Shown: positions 38,376-48,029, numbered from the stretch's first letter. The stretch is 64,000 bases of DNA from Helicobacter sp. 11S03491-1 (GCF_002272835.1 NZ_MLAO01000001.1:124001-188000), one strand, 5' to 3'. The notes: generated by a model from the letters alone, not told the origin. Numbers and translations are program-made.

Positions 38376-39163
38376 AATGTTTCCTCATTGAGGATTCTTG
38401 ATGGATGAGTATAAATATTCATTCCCTTCCCTCTAGCAAATCCTATAAGTGTGATACCATGAATCTGTGCTGTTTTGACGCCTAGAAAAGTAGGGGCTGT
38501 GCGTGAGACTACAATAGGGATATGGTGCATGACTGCTTTGATTACCATCTCACTGCTCAATCTCCCACTAACCATTAAAATTGCTCTACAAACATCTAAT
38601 TCATTCATTTTTGCTTTTCCGGCAACTTTATCAATGGCATTGTGTCTTCCAATATCTTCGCTCACAATTTTTGCATCATTTTCAAACAATAACATCGCCT
38701 TATGAACACAGCCTGTTTGGAGATATAACTCACTTTCTTTATAAAATTGTGTAATATTCTTCAAGATTCTCTTTGGATTTACTTGCAAATCACTTGTATT
38801 AAAAGGTACTTCTATGTTATCTTGAATATTCCCGCTTATCCCTCCCCCACACCCTGAAACCAGTGTTTTTTCTTTGTAAAGATTCTTTAAATTTGCTTGG
38901 TTTACACGTGCTTGAATTTTAACATTTAAACCATCCTCACTCACTTCAATCAAGTCCAGATCCCCTATTCCATCAATCACACCCTCACTAAGCAAAAATC
39001 CTATTGCATGGGCATCTTGATCCATTGGGATACACATTGTAGAAATGATTTTTTCTCCATTAAGATAAATATTGACTCTGCTTTCTAAGATTACAAGATC
39101 ATTTTTTGAGAACTGATGTCCATCTTCATAACGTTTGATTGCAATAGTTTTGAGTATTTCCAT
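38372..39163 (-). CDS. fdhD: Formate dehydrogenase accessory sulfurtransferase FdhD
   Basis: I chose the ATG at 39163, preceded by TAGGAG, giving 263 residues starting MEILKTIAIKRYED; an in-frame start further upstream lacks a ribosome site. Family motifs are FLLSEGVI, SGCGGGISG with the cysteine loop, TGCVHKAML and DIGRHNAIDKVAGKA. FdhD passes sulfur to the Mo cofactor so that FdhA becomes active. It forms an operon with the ModE-like gene. Confidence 0.94.
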   Translation of the reverse strand: MEILKTIAIKRYEDGHQFSKNDLVILESRVNIYLNGEKIISTMCIPMDQDAHAIGFLLSEGVIDGIGDLDLIEVSEDGLNVKIQARVNQANLKNLYKEKTLVSGCGGGISGNIQDNIEVPFNTSDLQVNPKRILKNITQFYKESELYLQTGCVHKAMLLFENDAKIVSEDIGRHNAIDKVAGKAKMNELDVCRAILMVSGRLSSEMVIKAVMHHIPIVVSRTAPTFLGVKTAQIHGITLIGFARGKGMNIYTHPSRILNEETL

Positions 39164-39344
39164 AAGATAAACTCCTAAATTTTTTTTGATTTTATCGAGA
39201 TTTAAAAATTTTGCAAAATAAATACAATTATCTTTTGAATAAAAACCTACGTTATGTGTATTTTCCATAAAGTATAGCCATAAAAACAACGTTAGAGTAG
39301 AAACAAACGGAGAATTATTTTCCTCATTTTCAACAAAAAAAATA

Positions 39345-39350
39345 TATAAT
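39345..39350 (+). promoter_or_regulatory. Predicted promoter of the fdh operon
   Basis: TATAAT lies 33 bp before the ferredoxin-like gene, with GAAGG before its ATG. The 219-bp gap to divergent fdhD also holds two ACGTTA copies at 39249-39254 and 39289-39294, 40 bp apart, which could be regulator half-sites; that is only a suggestion. Confidence 0.45.
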
Positions 39351-39382
39351 TAGTTACAAAGAGATAATGCGAAGGTTTAATC

Positions 39383-41089
39383 ATGGATTTATGCGAATTT
39401 TTACTTATCAATGATGACAACCAATTTGATGAGATAAAACCCTTATTGGAAGATTCAATTCAGTTTTCCTCCTCTCCAAAGAATCATGCTGTTGTTTCTA
39501 ATTATTCTTCAAATTGCGATATTTATGCTCCTGAGATTAACTGGTATCTCAAGAATTCCAAAGCATCTCCGGAAATAAAAGCTCAAAATATCAAGCGTAT
39601 GTATTATTCTCGCATGGCACGCTATGAATATGGCACTGATAGGGATTTTTCTACTCCTACACCCCCTACCTTGCTCATTATAGGCGAAAATGAGGAAGCA
39701 AAAGATTTTCTAAAATTTGTTCAAAAATACAAAAAAACCTCTTATGAAGCAGGTTTGATCCCCCCTAAGGATATTCTTTCTATTTCAGGAAGTTTGGGAG
39801 AGTTTCAAGCAAAATTTATGATTGCAGGAGAAGTCAAACAAGTCTGTTTTGGGCAAGGGGTGATTTTTTATGAAGATAAAGATTTAGTGCGTTTTATGGG
39901 GATTGAAAAAGCAAATGATTATAAAAATCCACAAGCATTGCTAGAAAAACTTGATTCTCGTGTAGGGACTTATCATTACAAAACAACTATTACTTATCAA
40001 ACCCAAAGTTGTCAATATCATCACCGCAGACCTGATAAAAATCAAGAAGGGTATTGCCATAAATGCGTCAATGTCTGCCCCACATTTGGTGCTACCAAAG
40101 ATGATTCTTTGATGGAATTAAACTTTTCTCAGCTTGATTGTATTGGATGTGGGGGATGTGTTGCTGTATGTCCAAGTGGGGCAATTGATTATGCACCTTT
40201 TAGCATGGAAGCTTTTGATACAGCGCTCAAGCATTATCATCAAACTCAAATTCTCCTCATCGCAGAGCCCTTCTTAGAAGATCTTGAGGATTTTGAAATC
40301 CCTGAACATATCTCCCCGCTTATTATCAATAGGGAAAAATTTCTCTCTGAAGCCCATATTTTAGCTTTATTGCAAGAAAGTGGAGCATCTTGTGTGTATT
40401 ATTCCCAAATCATTTCTCGTCCATCAAGTGAAGCTATCACTCTTATCAATGATATCTATCAAAAAATTTATCAAAAAAAAGGTTTTTACGTAGCCAAAAA
40501 TATTAAAGAACTCCGCACTCATCTCAAATCTTTACAACCAATCCAATCTTATAGCTATACCCCAAGTCCGGATGAACACAGGAGAAAACATTTCTCAGAA
40601 CGTTTGAGATTTGCCATCAAAGATAATGATTATGGCAAAGTAAGCAGTGGTATAAGTGGTGAGCTTATTCGATATGGGCAAATCCATATCAACCAAGAAA
40701 CTTGCACTCTATGTATGAGTTGTGTGGGGGCTTGCAATGTTGGAAGTCTAAGTGGAGATGGGGCAAATTTTTCTTTATTATTTAATGCTTCTGTTTGCAC
40801 AACTTGTGGGTATTGCCTGGACTCTTGCCCTGAAGATGCTATTTCATTGGAACTTTCCGGAATTTCACTCAATCCAACTTGGTTTGAAAACAAAATAATG
40901 GCTCAAGACAAGATATTTACTTGCGTAGAATGTGGAAAAGGTTTTGCCACACAAAAATCTATAGAAAAAATAAAATCCATTATGAATCCCTTATTCAAAA
41001 ACGATCCTCTTAAACTAAAAACTCTGGAGTGCTGCCCTGATTGCAAGGTTAAAATAATGTTTGCAAACCACTTTGAAAAGGTAGTCTGA
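39383..41089 (+). CDS. Multi-cluster 4Fe-4S ferredoxin-type protein of the fdh locus
   Basis: A 568-residue protein with many Cys motifs: CHKCVNVCPTFGA and CIGCGGCVAVCPSGA (around residues 226-275), then CTLCMSCVGACNVG and CTTCGYCLDSCPEDA (around 445-490), and CVECGKGF with CCPDCK near the end. This is at least four [4Fe-4S]-type sites. No signal peptide, so it is cytoplasmic. Similar proteins stand upstream of TorD-like and FdhA genes in Campylobacter and Helicobacter. An electron-transfer or maturation role for formate dehydrogenase is likely, not proven. Confidence 0.85.
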   Translation: MDLCEFLLINDDNQFDEIKPLLEDSIQFSSSPKNHAVVSNYSSNCDIYAPEINWYLKNSKASPEIKAQNIKRMYYSRMARYEYGTDRDFSTPTPPTLLIIGENEEAKDFLKFVQKYKKTSYEAGLIPPKDILSISGSLGEFQAKFMIAGEVKQVCFGQGVIFYEDKDLVRFMGIEKANDYKNPQALLEKLDSRVGTYHYKTTITYQTQSCQYHHRRPDKNQEGYCHKCVNVCPTFGATKDDSLMELNFSQLDCIGCGGCVAVCPSGAIDYAPFSMEAFDTALKHYHQTQILLIAEPFLEDLEDFEIPEHISPLIINREKFLSEAHILALLQESGASCVYYSQIISRPSSEAITLINDIYQKIYQKKGFYVAKNIKELRTHLKSLQPIQSYSYTPSPDEHRRKHFSERLRFAIKDNDYGKVSSGISGELIRYGQIHINQETCTLCMSCVGACNVGSLSGDGANFSLLFNASVCTTCGYCLDSCPEDAISLELSGISLNPTWFENKIMAQDKIFTCVECGKGFATQKSIEKIKSIMNPLFKNDPLKLKTLECCPDCKVKIMFANHFEKVV

Positions 41090-41868
41090 TGGAAATCCTT
41101 CATATCAACAACGAAAAAAACAAAGCTAAAACCTCATCAATAGCCCAAGATCAACAACCGGTCATCAACAAAGCTCGTTGCATGTATTATAATCTTTTTG
41201 GAATTTTATTTATCTATGGGGAATTAGAAAAAAAATATGACAAAATCATCAACATATTAGAACAAATTTTTACCAATCCAATGAATGAAACCGCTAAAGA
41301 TGATATATTCAAACTTCTCAAGGAGCTTGAATCCCATCAAACAAAAAATATAACTTATGAATTTAACGAATTATTTATCAATAATTTCAATACAAAAGCT
41401 ATCAATCTTACAATGTCTTATTATGATGAAGGCTATGAAAGAGGAGAAAAATACCTTCTGGCTAAACAACTTATCAAAAAAAGTAAATTCCGCAGAAATG
41501 AAAGCTTTGTCGAAACAGAAGACGACTTAGGATTTTTATGTATGCTCAATGCAACTTTATTAGATGATACCAAAGAGGAATCCATTCTTCTTGCAAAAGA
41601 AATATTTGAAAAAATTATCAATCCTTATGTTAATTATATTATTGTTGAAATCCTCAAAAATACTCAAGCAATTTTTTATAAACCTGTTGCAAGAATTTTA
41701 TCCTCTTTTATGGAGTTTGAAAGAATTTATTTAGATGCGCATATGCAAAAATACCAAGCTTTTGTTGATAAAAGTGAAGCTTTATATCAAGAAAAAAATC
41801 CCAAACTCAAAAAACGTCAAAAAACACCTATAAGTATGGAGGAAATTGTAGCCAAAGCAGATAAGTAA
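41089..41868 (+). CDS. TorD-family chaperone for formate dehydrogenase
   Basis: A 259-residue helical protein with YNLFGILFIYGELE, YEFNELFINN, MSYYDEGYERGE and EDDLGFLCMLNATLL, the order seen in TorD/DmsD-type chaperones that guard Tat-exported molybdoenzymes. Its ATG shares a base with the preceding stop. The Tat substrates FdhA and a small Tat protein follow. It probably binds the FdhA signal peptide until cofactor loading is done. The C-terminal ~40 residues are basic. Confidence 0.85.
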   Translation: MEILHINNEKNKAKTSSIAQDQQPVINKARCMYYNLFGILFIYGELEKKYDKIINILEQIFTNPMNETAKDDIFKLLKELESHQTKNITYEFNELFINNFNTKAINLTMSYYDEGYERGEKYLLAKQLIKKSKFRRNESFVETEDDLGFLCMLNATLLDDTKEESILLAKEIFEKIINPYVNYIIVEILKNTQAIFYKPVARILSSFMEFERIYLDAHMQKYQAFVDKSEALYQEKNPKLKKRQKTPISMEEIVAKADK

Positions 41869-41869
41869 A

Positions 41870-41916
41870 TTATCCTATTGTATGAATTTAAAATCAAAAT
41901 TTATACAATAGGATAA
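41870..41916 (+). ncRNA. Intercistronic hairpin, 14-bp perfect stem
   Basis: TTATCCTATTGTAT at 41870-41883 is the exact reverse complement of 41903-41916, with a 19-nt loop. It begins two bases after the TorD-like stop codon and ends 31 bp before the small Tat gene. No T run follows, so it is more likely an mRNA stability or processing element, or a partial attenuator, than a full terminator. An operator is another possibility. Confidence 0.6.
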
Positions 41917-41947
41917 AATCCTATAACCTTAAAGAGAAGGAGAAATA

Positions 41948-42154
41948 ATGGAAGAAAAAAATTCTCGTCGTGAGTTTCTCAAAACAACCACAAAAGCAGG
42001 AGCAATTGCCGCTATAGGAGGATTGGCAATAAGCGCTTGCAGTGATAGCGAAGTTAAACAAAGCGGTGTTATAGAAGGAAAATCAAACAAAGAAGAGATT
42101 TTATATCAAGGAGATACAAAATATTGGAAAGCCTACTATCGCGTAGCTAAATAA
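41948..42154 (+). CDS. Small Tat-targeted protein of the formate dehydrogenase locus
   Basis: A 68-residue protein with a twin-arginine signal (SRREFLK at residues 6-12), a hydrophobic stretch, then ISACSD, which reads as a lipobox, so the mature protein may be a Tat-exported lipoprotein of under 40 residues. It matches the family known as formate dehydrogenase region TAT target and lies 15 bp before fdhA after a GAGAAGGAG site. Its function is not known; co-export or assembly with FdhAB is a reasonable guess. Confidence 0.85.
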   Translation: MEEKNSRREFLKTTTKAGAIAAIGGLAISACSDSEVKQSGVIEGKSNKEEILYQGDTKYWKAYYRVAK

Positions 42155-42169
42155 AAAAAAGGAAAGAAA

Positions 42170-45007
42170 ATGAGCGAACAAGGACTAAATATCCCAAAAA
42201 CTTCCCGTCGAAGTTTCCTCAAAATGACAGCATTAGGCTTGGGCATAAGCGCAGGGTCTTTGGTAGCCTCTGAGGGCGTTGTCCGTCAAGCAACCAAACA
42301 AGAATTAACTGAAGCCTATGTAGGGTCTTCAAAAATTAAAACTATCTGCGCAGCTTGCTCTGTAGGTTGTGGCATTATTGCAGAAGTTAAAGATGACGTA
42401 TGGCTTAGACAAGATGTCGCCCAAGATCATCCGGTCAGTCTTGGAGGACATTGTTCTAAGGGCGCAGATATGATTGATTCTGTCCGAAGCGCCAAACGAA
42501 TCAAATATCCAATGAAAAAAGTTAATGGCAAATGGGAAAGAGTGAGTTGGGAAAATGCACTTGATGAAATTTCTACAAAATTAGGAAATATTCGAGAAAC
42601 ACATGGTCCTGATAGTATGGTATTTTTTGGTTCTGCAAAACTGGGGAATGAACAAGCTTATTATTATCGTAAGTTTGCCGCTATGTTTGGGACCAATAAT
42701 ATCGACCATCAAGCAAGACTCTGACATAGCTCCACAGTCGCCGGTGTGGCGAATACATTTGGTTATGGAGCAATGACCAATCATCTGGCAGATATTCAAA
42801 AATCAAAAGCGATTATTATCTTTGGAGCCAATCCGGCGGTAAATCACCCCGTAGGATTCCAACACTTTTTAAAAGCTAAAGAAATCAATGGGGCAAAACT
42901 CATTGTTATTGATCCAAGATTTACTCGCACAGCTGCGAAAGCAGATATTTTTATTCAAATTAGAGGAGGCACTGATATTGCCTTCATGTATGGAATGATT
43001 CGATTAATTATCCAAAATAAATGGGCAGATACAAAATATATCCAAGATAGAACTTTTGGATTTGATGAAATCAAAAAAGAAGCCCAAAAATATACACCTG
43101 AAGTAGTCGCTGATGTTTGTGGTGTTCGCAAAGAACAACTTCTTGAAGTTACCAAACTCTATGCAACTACAAAACCGGGGACTCTTATTTGGGCAATGGG
43201 CTTAACCCAACACAGCATTGGCACAGGCAACACACGTTTAGCCCCTATTTTGCAACTCATACTTGGGAATATTGGGGTGAGTGGAGGAGGCACTAATATT
43301 TTACGTGGTCATGATAATGTTCAAGGAGCTACTGATTTGGGCTGTAATTCAGATTCACTCCCGGGTTATTATGGGCTTGGAGAAGGCGCATTCAAACATT
43401 GGTCCGGAGTATGGGGAGTGGATTATGAGTGGATAAAAACAAGATTTGATCCTGAAATGATGAACAAAGATGGCTTCACGCTTGCCAGATGGTGGCAAGG
43501 GGTACTGGAAGGAGATAACGAAAAAATCTATAACGGCAAATCAGGAAAGATACGTGGAATGATGGTAATGGGGAATGGTATCATTTCTATAGCCCAAACC
43601 AACAAAGTCAAAGAAGCCCTAGACAATCTGGAACTCCTTGTAATCGTCGATCCTTTCCCTCATGATGCTATTGCTTATACAGATAAAAAAGATGGGGTTT
43701 ATTTACTCCCGGGCATCACACAATTTGAAACGAGCGGATCTGTAACAGCCACAAATCGATCCGGGCAGTGGAGATATCAAGTCGTCAAACCTATTTATGA
43801 AGCACGACCCGATCAAGATATTTTGTTTGCATTGACTAAAAAATTAGGATTTTATGAACAATTTACAAAATCTCTCTACAGCATTGCCAAACAGCAAGGA
43901 AGAAAAGAATTCCAATGGCCCGAAGATGCCACAAGAGAGATCAATTTAGGAATGAAGACAATTGGGCTTAGTGGTTGGACACCTGAGAGACTCAAGGCAC
44001 ATACAGATAATTGGGGTTTATTTGACACTATTACACTCAAAGGTATAGGTCCCATGAAGGATCAATATTATGGACTTCCATGGCCTTGTTGGAATGAAAA
44101 ACACCCCGGAACACCTAATTTATATAATGATAGCTTACCTGTAGCTCAAGGGGGAAGTGGCTTTAGACAAAACTTCGGGCTCACTCAAAAAATAGGTGAG
44201 AAAACTTATGATATGCTTGCTGCTCATGGCAGCAATCCTCCAGGATCAAGCGTGGATGGAGGTTATCCTGAGATCACCGCACAAAACATTGAAGCCCTCA
44301 CAGGCAAAAAACTCACCAAAGAAGAGAAGCAAATTACTGAGGGCAAAAACTGGAAAACAGATTTGAGCATGATCCTTGTTAATAAAGCCCTTGAAGCAGG
44401 TTTATGTCCATTTGGGAATGGTAGGGCAAGAATGTATGTGAGCACATGGGTAGATAAAGTTCCTACCCACAGAGAACCCATTCATACCCCACGACCCGAT
44501 CTTATTGCCAAATACCCCACTTATAAAGACAAACCAAATCATTGGCGTGTGGATACTAAATACGCATCCTTGCAAAAAGACTATACAAAAGATTTCCCTA
44601 TCCAATTAAATACTGCAAGATTGGTTACTCATAATGGACAAGGGATTGAGGCAAGAGTAAGTCTTGCTTTGAGCGAAATTAATCCTGAAATGTTTATCAA
44701 TCTTCATCCCAACACAGCAGCAAATCTGGGACTCCAAGAAGGAGATATGGTTTGGGTTTATAGTCCTGAGGGAGGAAAAGCAAAAATTAAGCTTAAACTC
44801 TCTTATAGTCTCAAAGAAAATGTAGCCTTTGCCCCATTCCACTGGGCAGGAATTTTCAGAGGAAAAGATTTGAGTGAAAAATACCCTCAAGGTTATATCC
44901 CTTATAGCATAGGGGAAAATATCAATGGAGTAACCAATTATGGTTATGACATCGTAACTCAAATCCCCGAAACTAAATGCGGGCTATGCCGTATAGAAAA
45001 AGCATAA
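42170..45007 (+). CDS. fdhA: Formate dehydrogenase catalytic subunit, selenoprotein (UGA-encoded Sec)
   Basis: One gene of 945 residues read through an in-frame TGA at 42722-42724 (residue 185). The Tat signal is SRRSFLK (residues 12-18). The N-terminal 4Fe-4S ligands are Cys60, Cys63, Cys67 and Cys94. Around the TGA the reading is QARL-Sec-HSSTVAGVANTFG, matching the active-site Sec/Cys-H of FDH-N/FDH-H, and the frame continues without break to 45007. The rest has the molybdopterin-binding domains and ends in a typical C-terminal dinucleotide-binding domain. It oxidises formate in the periplasm and passes electrons to FdhB. A naive gene caller would split it at the TGA. selA-D are not in the window. 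Confidence 0.95.
42722..42751 (+). promoter_or_regulatory. Sec codon and bacterial SECIS-like stem-loop
   Basis: Directly after TGA (42722-42724) a stem CCACA at 42732-42736 pairs with TGTGG at 42745-42749 around an eight-base loop GTCGCCGG, 7 bases from the stop codon. Position and GU/GG-containing loop fit a bacterial SECIS bound by SelB. The stem is short but within the expected 3' distance. Confidence 0.75.
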
Positions 45008-45016
45008 GGAGATAAT

Positions 45017-45670
45017 ATGAGTAATTTAATGCCAAATGCTACAAAAAATAATGGCGGATTTGATATTCCTGATCATTCCAGAATCAAATTTTATTGTGAT
45101 GATAACCGCTGTATTGACTGCCATGGTTGTGATGTTGCTTGCAAAGAAGCGCATCATTTACCTGTAGGTGTCAATCGTAGAAGAATTGTAACTTTAAATG
45201 AAGGTATTGCAGGCAAAGAAAAATCTCTTTCAATTGCCTGCATGCATTGCTCTGATGCTCCATGTGCAAAAGTATGCCCTGTAGATTGCTTTTATATCCG
45301 ATCAGATGGGATTGTATTGCATAATAAAGAAACTTGTATCGGATGTGGGTATTGTCTTTATGCTTGCCCTTTTGGAGCACCTCAATTCCCAACAGATGAT
45401 GTGTTTGGCTCTAGAGGCTCTATGGATAAATGTACTTTTTGTGCAGGAGGTCCTGCCCCCACTCATAGTCAAAAAGAGTTTGAACTTTATGGGCAAAATA
45501 GAATTGCAGAGGGAAAAGTCCCGGCATGCGCTGCTATGTGCTCAACCAAAGCTCTCTTGGCAGGAAGTTCTAAAGAAGTAAGCTTGATTATTAGGACCCG
45601 TGCATTTAATCGAGGAAGTCAAACAGCTGAAATTCCTTACACTTGGAGTAAGGCTTATGGAGACTCTTAA
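45017..45670 (+). CDS. fdhB: Formate dehydrogenase Fe-S subunit
   Basis: A 217-residue protein with four 4Fe-4S sites: CIDCHGCDVACKEAHHLP, CMHCSDAPCAKVCPVDC, CIGCGYCLYACPFGAP and CTFC...CAAMC. This is the pattern of the FDH-N/HybA type electron-transfer subunits. It accepts electrons from FdhA and hands them to the cytochrome b subunit. AAGGAG precedes the ATG, 9 bp after fdhA. There is no transmembrane anchor in the C-terminus as in E. coli FdnH. Confidence 0.94.
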   Translation: MSNLMPNATKNNGGFDIPDHSRIKFYCDDNRCIDCHGCDVACKEAHHLPVGVNRRRIVTLNEGIAGKEKSLSIACMHCSDAPCAKVCPVDCFYIRSDGIVLHNKETCIGCGYCLYACPFGAPQFPTDDVFGSRGSMDKCTFCAGGPAPTHSQKEFELYGQNRIAEGKVPACAAMCSTKALLAGSSKEVSLIIRTRAFNRGSQTAEIPYTWSKAYGDS

Positions 45671-45680
45671 GGAGCAAACG

Positions 45681-46694
45681 ATGTATTTAATAAAAATAAT
45701 TTCTTCACTTAAAAGTATTTTGTTTTTTGTTCTCTTTCTAACCTTAAGTTTTCAGATAAGCTATGGAAACCAAGGAGTGAAAGAGCCTGTTGATTTTAGT
45801 TATAACAAGAAAATTTATGGCACCCATCAAATTGAAGCTATTAAAAACTGGGGAATTTCTTCCCCAACTGCAGGAGTTGTGAGTGGTTCTGTCATGCAAA
45901 TGCATGGAGTGAGTGTCGGAGCGCTTGATTCCGGAGATAAAATTACAGGCATACGCGGTATTTCCGGTCTTGGACAGATATTTACTCTTTTGCAAAACAA
46001 ATTTTTTGCACCTATATTTTTAGGGATTATTATTGTTGTAATTGCTGCTTTTTTTGGACATTACAAAATCATAGGATCTAGAAAGTTCAATCATCATGGC
46101 AAAAAATTCAAAGTATTTTCCAAATATAATATTTTTGTCCATTGGGGAGCAGCTATACCTTTTGTAATTATCTGTGTTACAGGATTAATGATGGTTTTTG
46201 GAGATAAATTAGGGGGAGGTTTGCTTATTAGGAGCGCCAAAAATATTCATTTCATAGCTACTTTTGTTTTCATAGTATTTGGAATTTTGATGTTTTTAAT
46301 GTGGCTGAAACCTTCTTTATTCAAACTCTATGATATAGGGTGGTTTAAGATTATGGGGGGCTATCTCTCTCAAGCCAAAAATCCTGTCCCTGCAGGAAAA
46401 TTTAATGCAGGACAAAAAATTTGGTTTTGGATCGCTACATTAGGTGGATTTATAATGGCAGCTACAGGTCTTATTATGCACTATTTTTATGGCGATATTA
46501 ATTTTTTAAGACTTACAGCTATTATTCATAATGTTTTAGGTTTTGGCGTCATTGCTATGCTTATCACGCATATTTATATGTCTATATTTGCTATTGAGGG
46601 AGCTTTGGATTCCATTTTGGATGGCAATATGAGCGAAGAAGAACTTGCTATTATGCATAGTTTTTATTATAAAGAACTAATAGCAAAACAATAA
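45681..46694 (+). CDS. fdhC: Formate dehydrogenase cytochrome b subunit
   Basis: The ATG at 45681 after AAGGAG gives 337 residues with an N-terminal membrane or signal helix (LKSILFFVLFLTLSFQISYG). The C-terminal ~220 residues are the four-helix cytochrome b556 domain: YNIFVHWGAAIPFVIICVTG, KNIHFIATFVFIVFG, FWIATLGGFIMAATGLIMH and AIIHNVLGFGVIAMLITHIY, supplying heme-ligand histidines. It reduces menaquinone with electrons from formate, closing the fdh operon. Confidence 0.92.
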   Translation: MYLIKIISSLKSILFFVLFLTLSFQISYGNQGVKEPVDFSYNKKIYGTHQIEAIKNWGISSPTAGVVSGSVMQMHGVSVGALDSGDKITGIRGISGLGQIFTLLQNKFFAPIFLGIIIVVIAAFFGHYKIIGSRKFNHHGKKFKVFSKYNIFVHWGAAIPFVIICVTGLMMVFGDKLGGGLLIRSAKNIHFIATFVFIVFGILMFLMWLKPSLFKLYDIGWFKIMGGYLSQAKNPVPAGKFNAGQKIWFWIATLGGFIMAATGLIMHYFYGDINFLRLTAIIHNVLGFGVIAMLITHIYMSIFAIEGALDSILDGNMSEEELAIMHSFYYKELIAKQ

Positions 46695-46894
46695 CCCCTC
46701 TTCGTAGATCTTAAAAACGTCTCTAAAGGGATAGGGGGCAGATTTCTTAAGCGATCTTAAATCTTTGGGCAGTCTATAAAACTCCCTCCTACCCCTGCAC
46801 ACTCCCTGATAAATAGGGCGCTAACTCAGTGGCAAATATACAAGGAGTGGTTTTAGCATTCCCAAAAATGTCAATCAAATCCTATAAAACCGGG
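46695..46894. other. Non-coding stretch after fdhC, unlike its neighbours
   Basis: No gene-sized frame exists here. The base composition is less AT-skewed than other gaps, and a GATCTTAA motif recurs at 46718-46725 and 46753-46760, and again in the tandem copies downstream. Short frames such as the one around 46840-46890 read like broken coding sequence. I see no terminator with a T run after fdhC. It may be a decayed gene or structured RNA. Confidence 0.4.
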
Positions 46895-47113
46895 TTGATA
46901 CTCCTGTGGTAGCAGGATGTAACCCAATAACTTTAAAAGTGAATATGAATTGGATTCGTGTAAGTGATCTTAAGGTTGCTTGCAACTCTAATCAAGACAA
47001 ATAAAACTTTGATACTCCCTATCAGCAGGATATAATCCTGCACTTGGGAATGTAAGCAAGGCTTCTTGCGAAATGATCTTGGGTTTGGCAAAAACTCAGT
47101 CAAAACAAATAAA
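46895..47113 (+). repeat. Two diverged tandem copies of a ~110-bp sequence
   Basis: Copy A is 46895-47007 and copy B 47009-47113. Both begin TTGATACTCC, followed by AGCAGGAT-TAA, share GATCTT near the centre and end with CAA-ACAAATAAAA. Between these anchors they differ by substitutions and small gaps. Copy A holds a hairpin TCCTG/CAGGA inside GGGTT/AACCC, and copy B holds GCAGGAT/ATCCTGC and GCAAG/CTTGC. No start codon or ribosome site gives a protein. It lies next to the end of the HTH gene. Confidence 0.7.
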
Positions 47114-47114
47114 A

Positions 47115-48029
47115 TTAAACTTCCAAAGAAATATTATTAGCAAAGAGACTCCCGTAAGAGGTTTGTGAAGATACTTGTTCATAAAATTCCAACAAAGTTT
47201 GATTCTTTTGGATACATTCTAACAGTATCCATAAAATTTTTGGAGAGTCTGTGCGTAAAATATGCTTAGGTGTTTGAGACATTGATGTAAAATATCGATG
47301 AAACCTATCTACAAGCGCCGGATTTGAAACTTCAACAATCAACCAATCAATAGGTATTTTAAAAAATAGAATTTTTTGCTTATTGTTAATAGAAATATAA
47401 ATTTTATCCAATCCATCCATTTTTGTTGAATGGGAATCAAATAAATATAAACCCTTGTTGTAGTTGTCATTAAAAGTATCATAAACAAGTTTTAATATCC
47501 TGATTTTTTCATCTTTTTTATAAAAATTTCCAATCCGGGAGAATGCAAATTTCAAAACAGATTCAATACTATACCATTCAACAGAACGAAAACTGTAATT
47601 TAGAATTCTTGCACTTTGAGATTGGAATTTTTTAACAAAAAAAGAATAATCTTTATAGAGAAAATCAATAATTTTATATTCATAAGCATACCCCGGAAAT
47701 CGAGAATGGATCACGAGTCTTTCTTCGCTTTCTTTGTCAAAAATATAAGCAAGTCCCCCATCACAACCCTCATCAATAATTCTAACTTGCGCCTCAGGGA
47801 TTTTTCCTAATAACTCCTCAAATTCTTCATCAGGACAATCCCAAATATTTTGAGGATATCTGAAAAAAGCGCAAATTGCATTTTTGACTTGGCCGGAAGG
47901 TTCTTTTGAAGTGCTTTTATCTATCCATGATGTCAATGTTCTCCGATCTTTATTGATAATTTGAGAAAATCTTGAAATACTCATACCATAGCGATTATAA
48001 ATGGCAATAATCCTATCAATTGTTTTCAT
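47115..48029 (-). CDS. HTH-containing protein of unknown function
   Basis: A 304-residue protein. The first ~45 residues, RIIAIYNRYGMSISRFSQIINKDRRTLTSWID, look like a helix-turn-helix. The remaining ~260 residues show no domain I recognise; they include VRIIDEGCDGGLAYIF and ILFFKIPIDWLIVEV, with many aromatics. GGAGATAAGGAG precedes the ATG. A dyad at 48088-48107 lies ~60 bp upstream. It is a single-gene unit between the fdh operon and miaA, next to tandem repeats, which suggests an accessory insertion. It could be a transcription regulator with a sensory C-terminal part. Confidence 0.55.
   Translation of the reverse strand: MKTIDRIIAIYNRYGMSISRFSQIINKDRRTLTSWIDKSTSKEPSGQVKNAICAFFRYPQNIWDCPDEEFEELLGKIPEAQVRIIDEGCDGGLAYIFDKESEERLVIHSRFPGYAYEYKIIDFLYKDYSFFVKKFQSQSARILNYSFRSVEWYSIESVLKFAFSRIGNFYKKDEKIRILKLVYDTFNDNYNKGLYLFDSHSTKMDGLDKIYISINNKQKILFFKIPIDWLIVEVSNPALVDRFHRYFTSMSQTPKHILRTDSPKILWILLECIQKNQTLLEFYEQVSSQTSYGSLFANNISLEV

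Noticed and set aside
42725-42745. A frameshift or true stop splitting fdhA into two genes
   Set aside because: The frame continues unbroken after the TGA, the site matches the known Sec position and a SECIS-like stem follows.
46695-47113. CRISPR array
   Set aside because: Only two units, about 110 bp each, diverged throughout and with no spacer/repeat alternation or cas genes.
46695-47113. tmRNA, RNase P, SRP or 6S RNA gene
   Set aside because: None of the core conserved motifs of these RNAs is visible.
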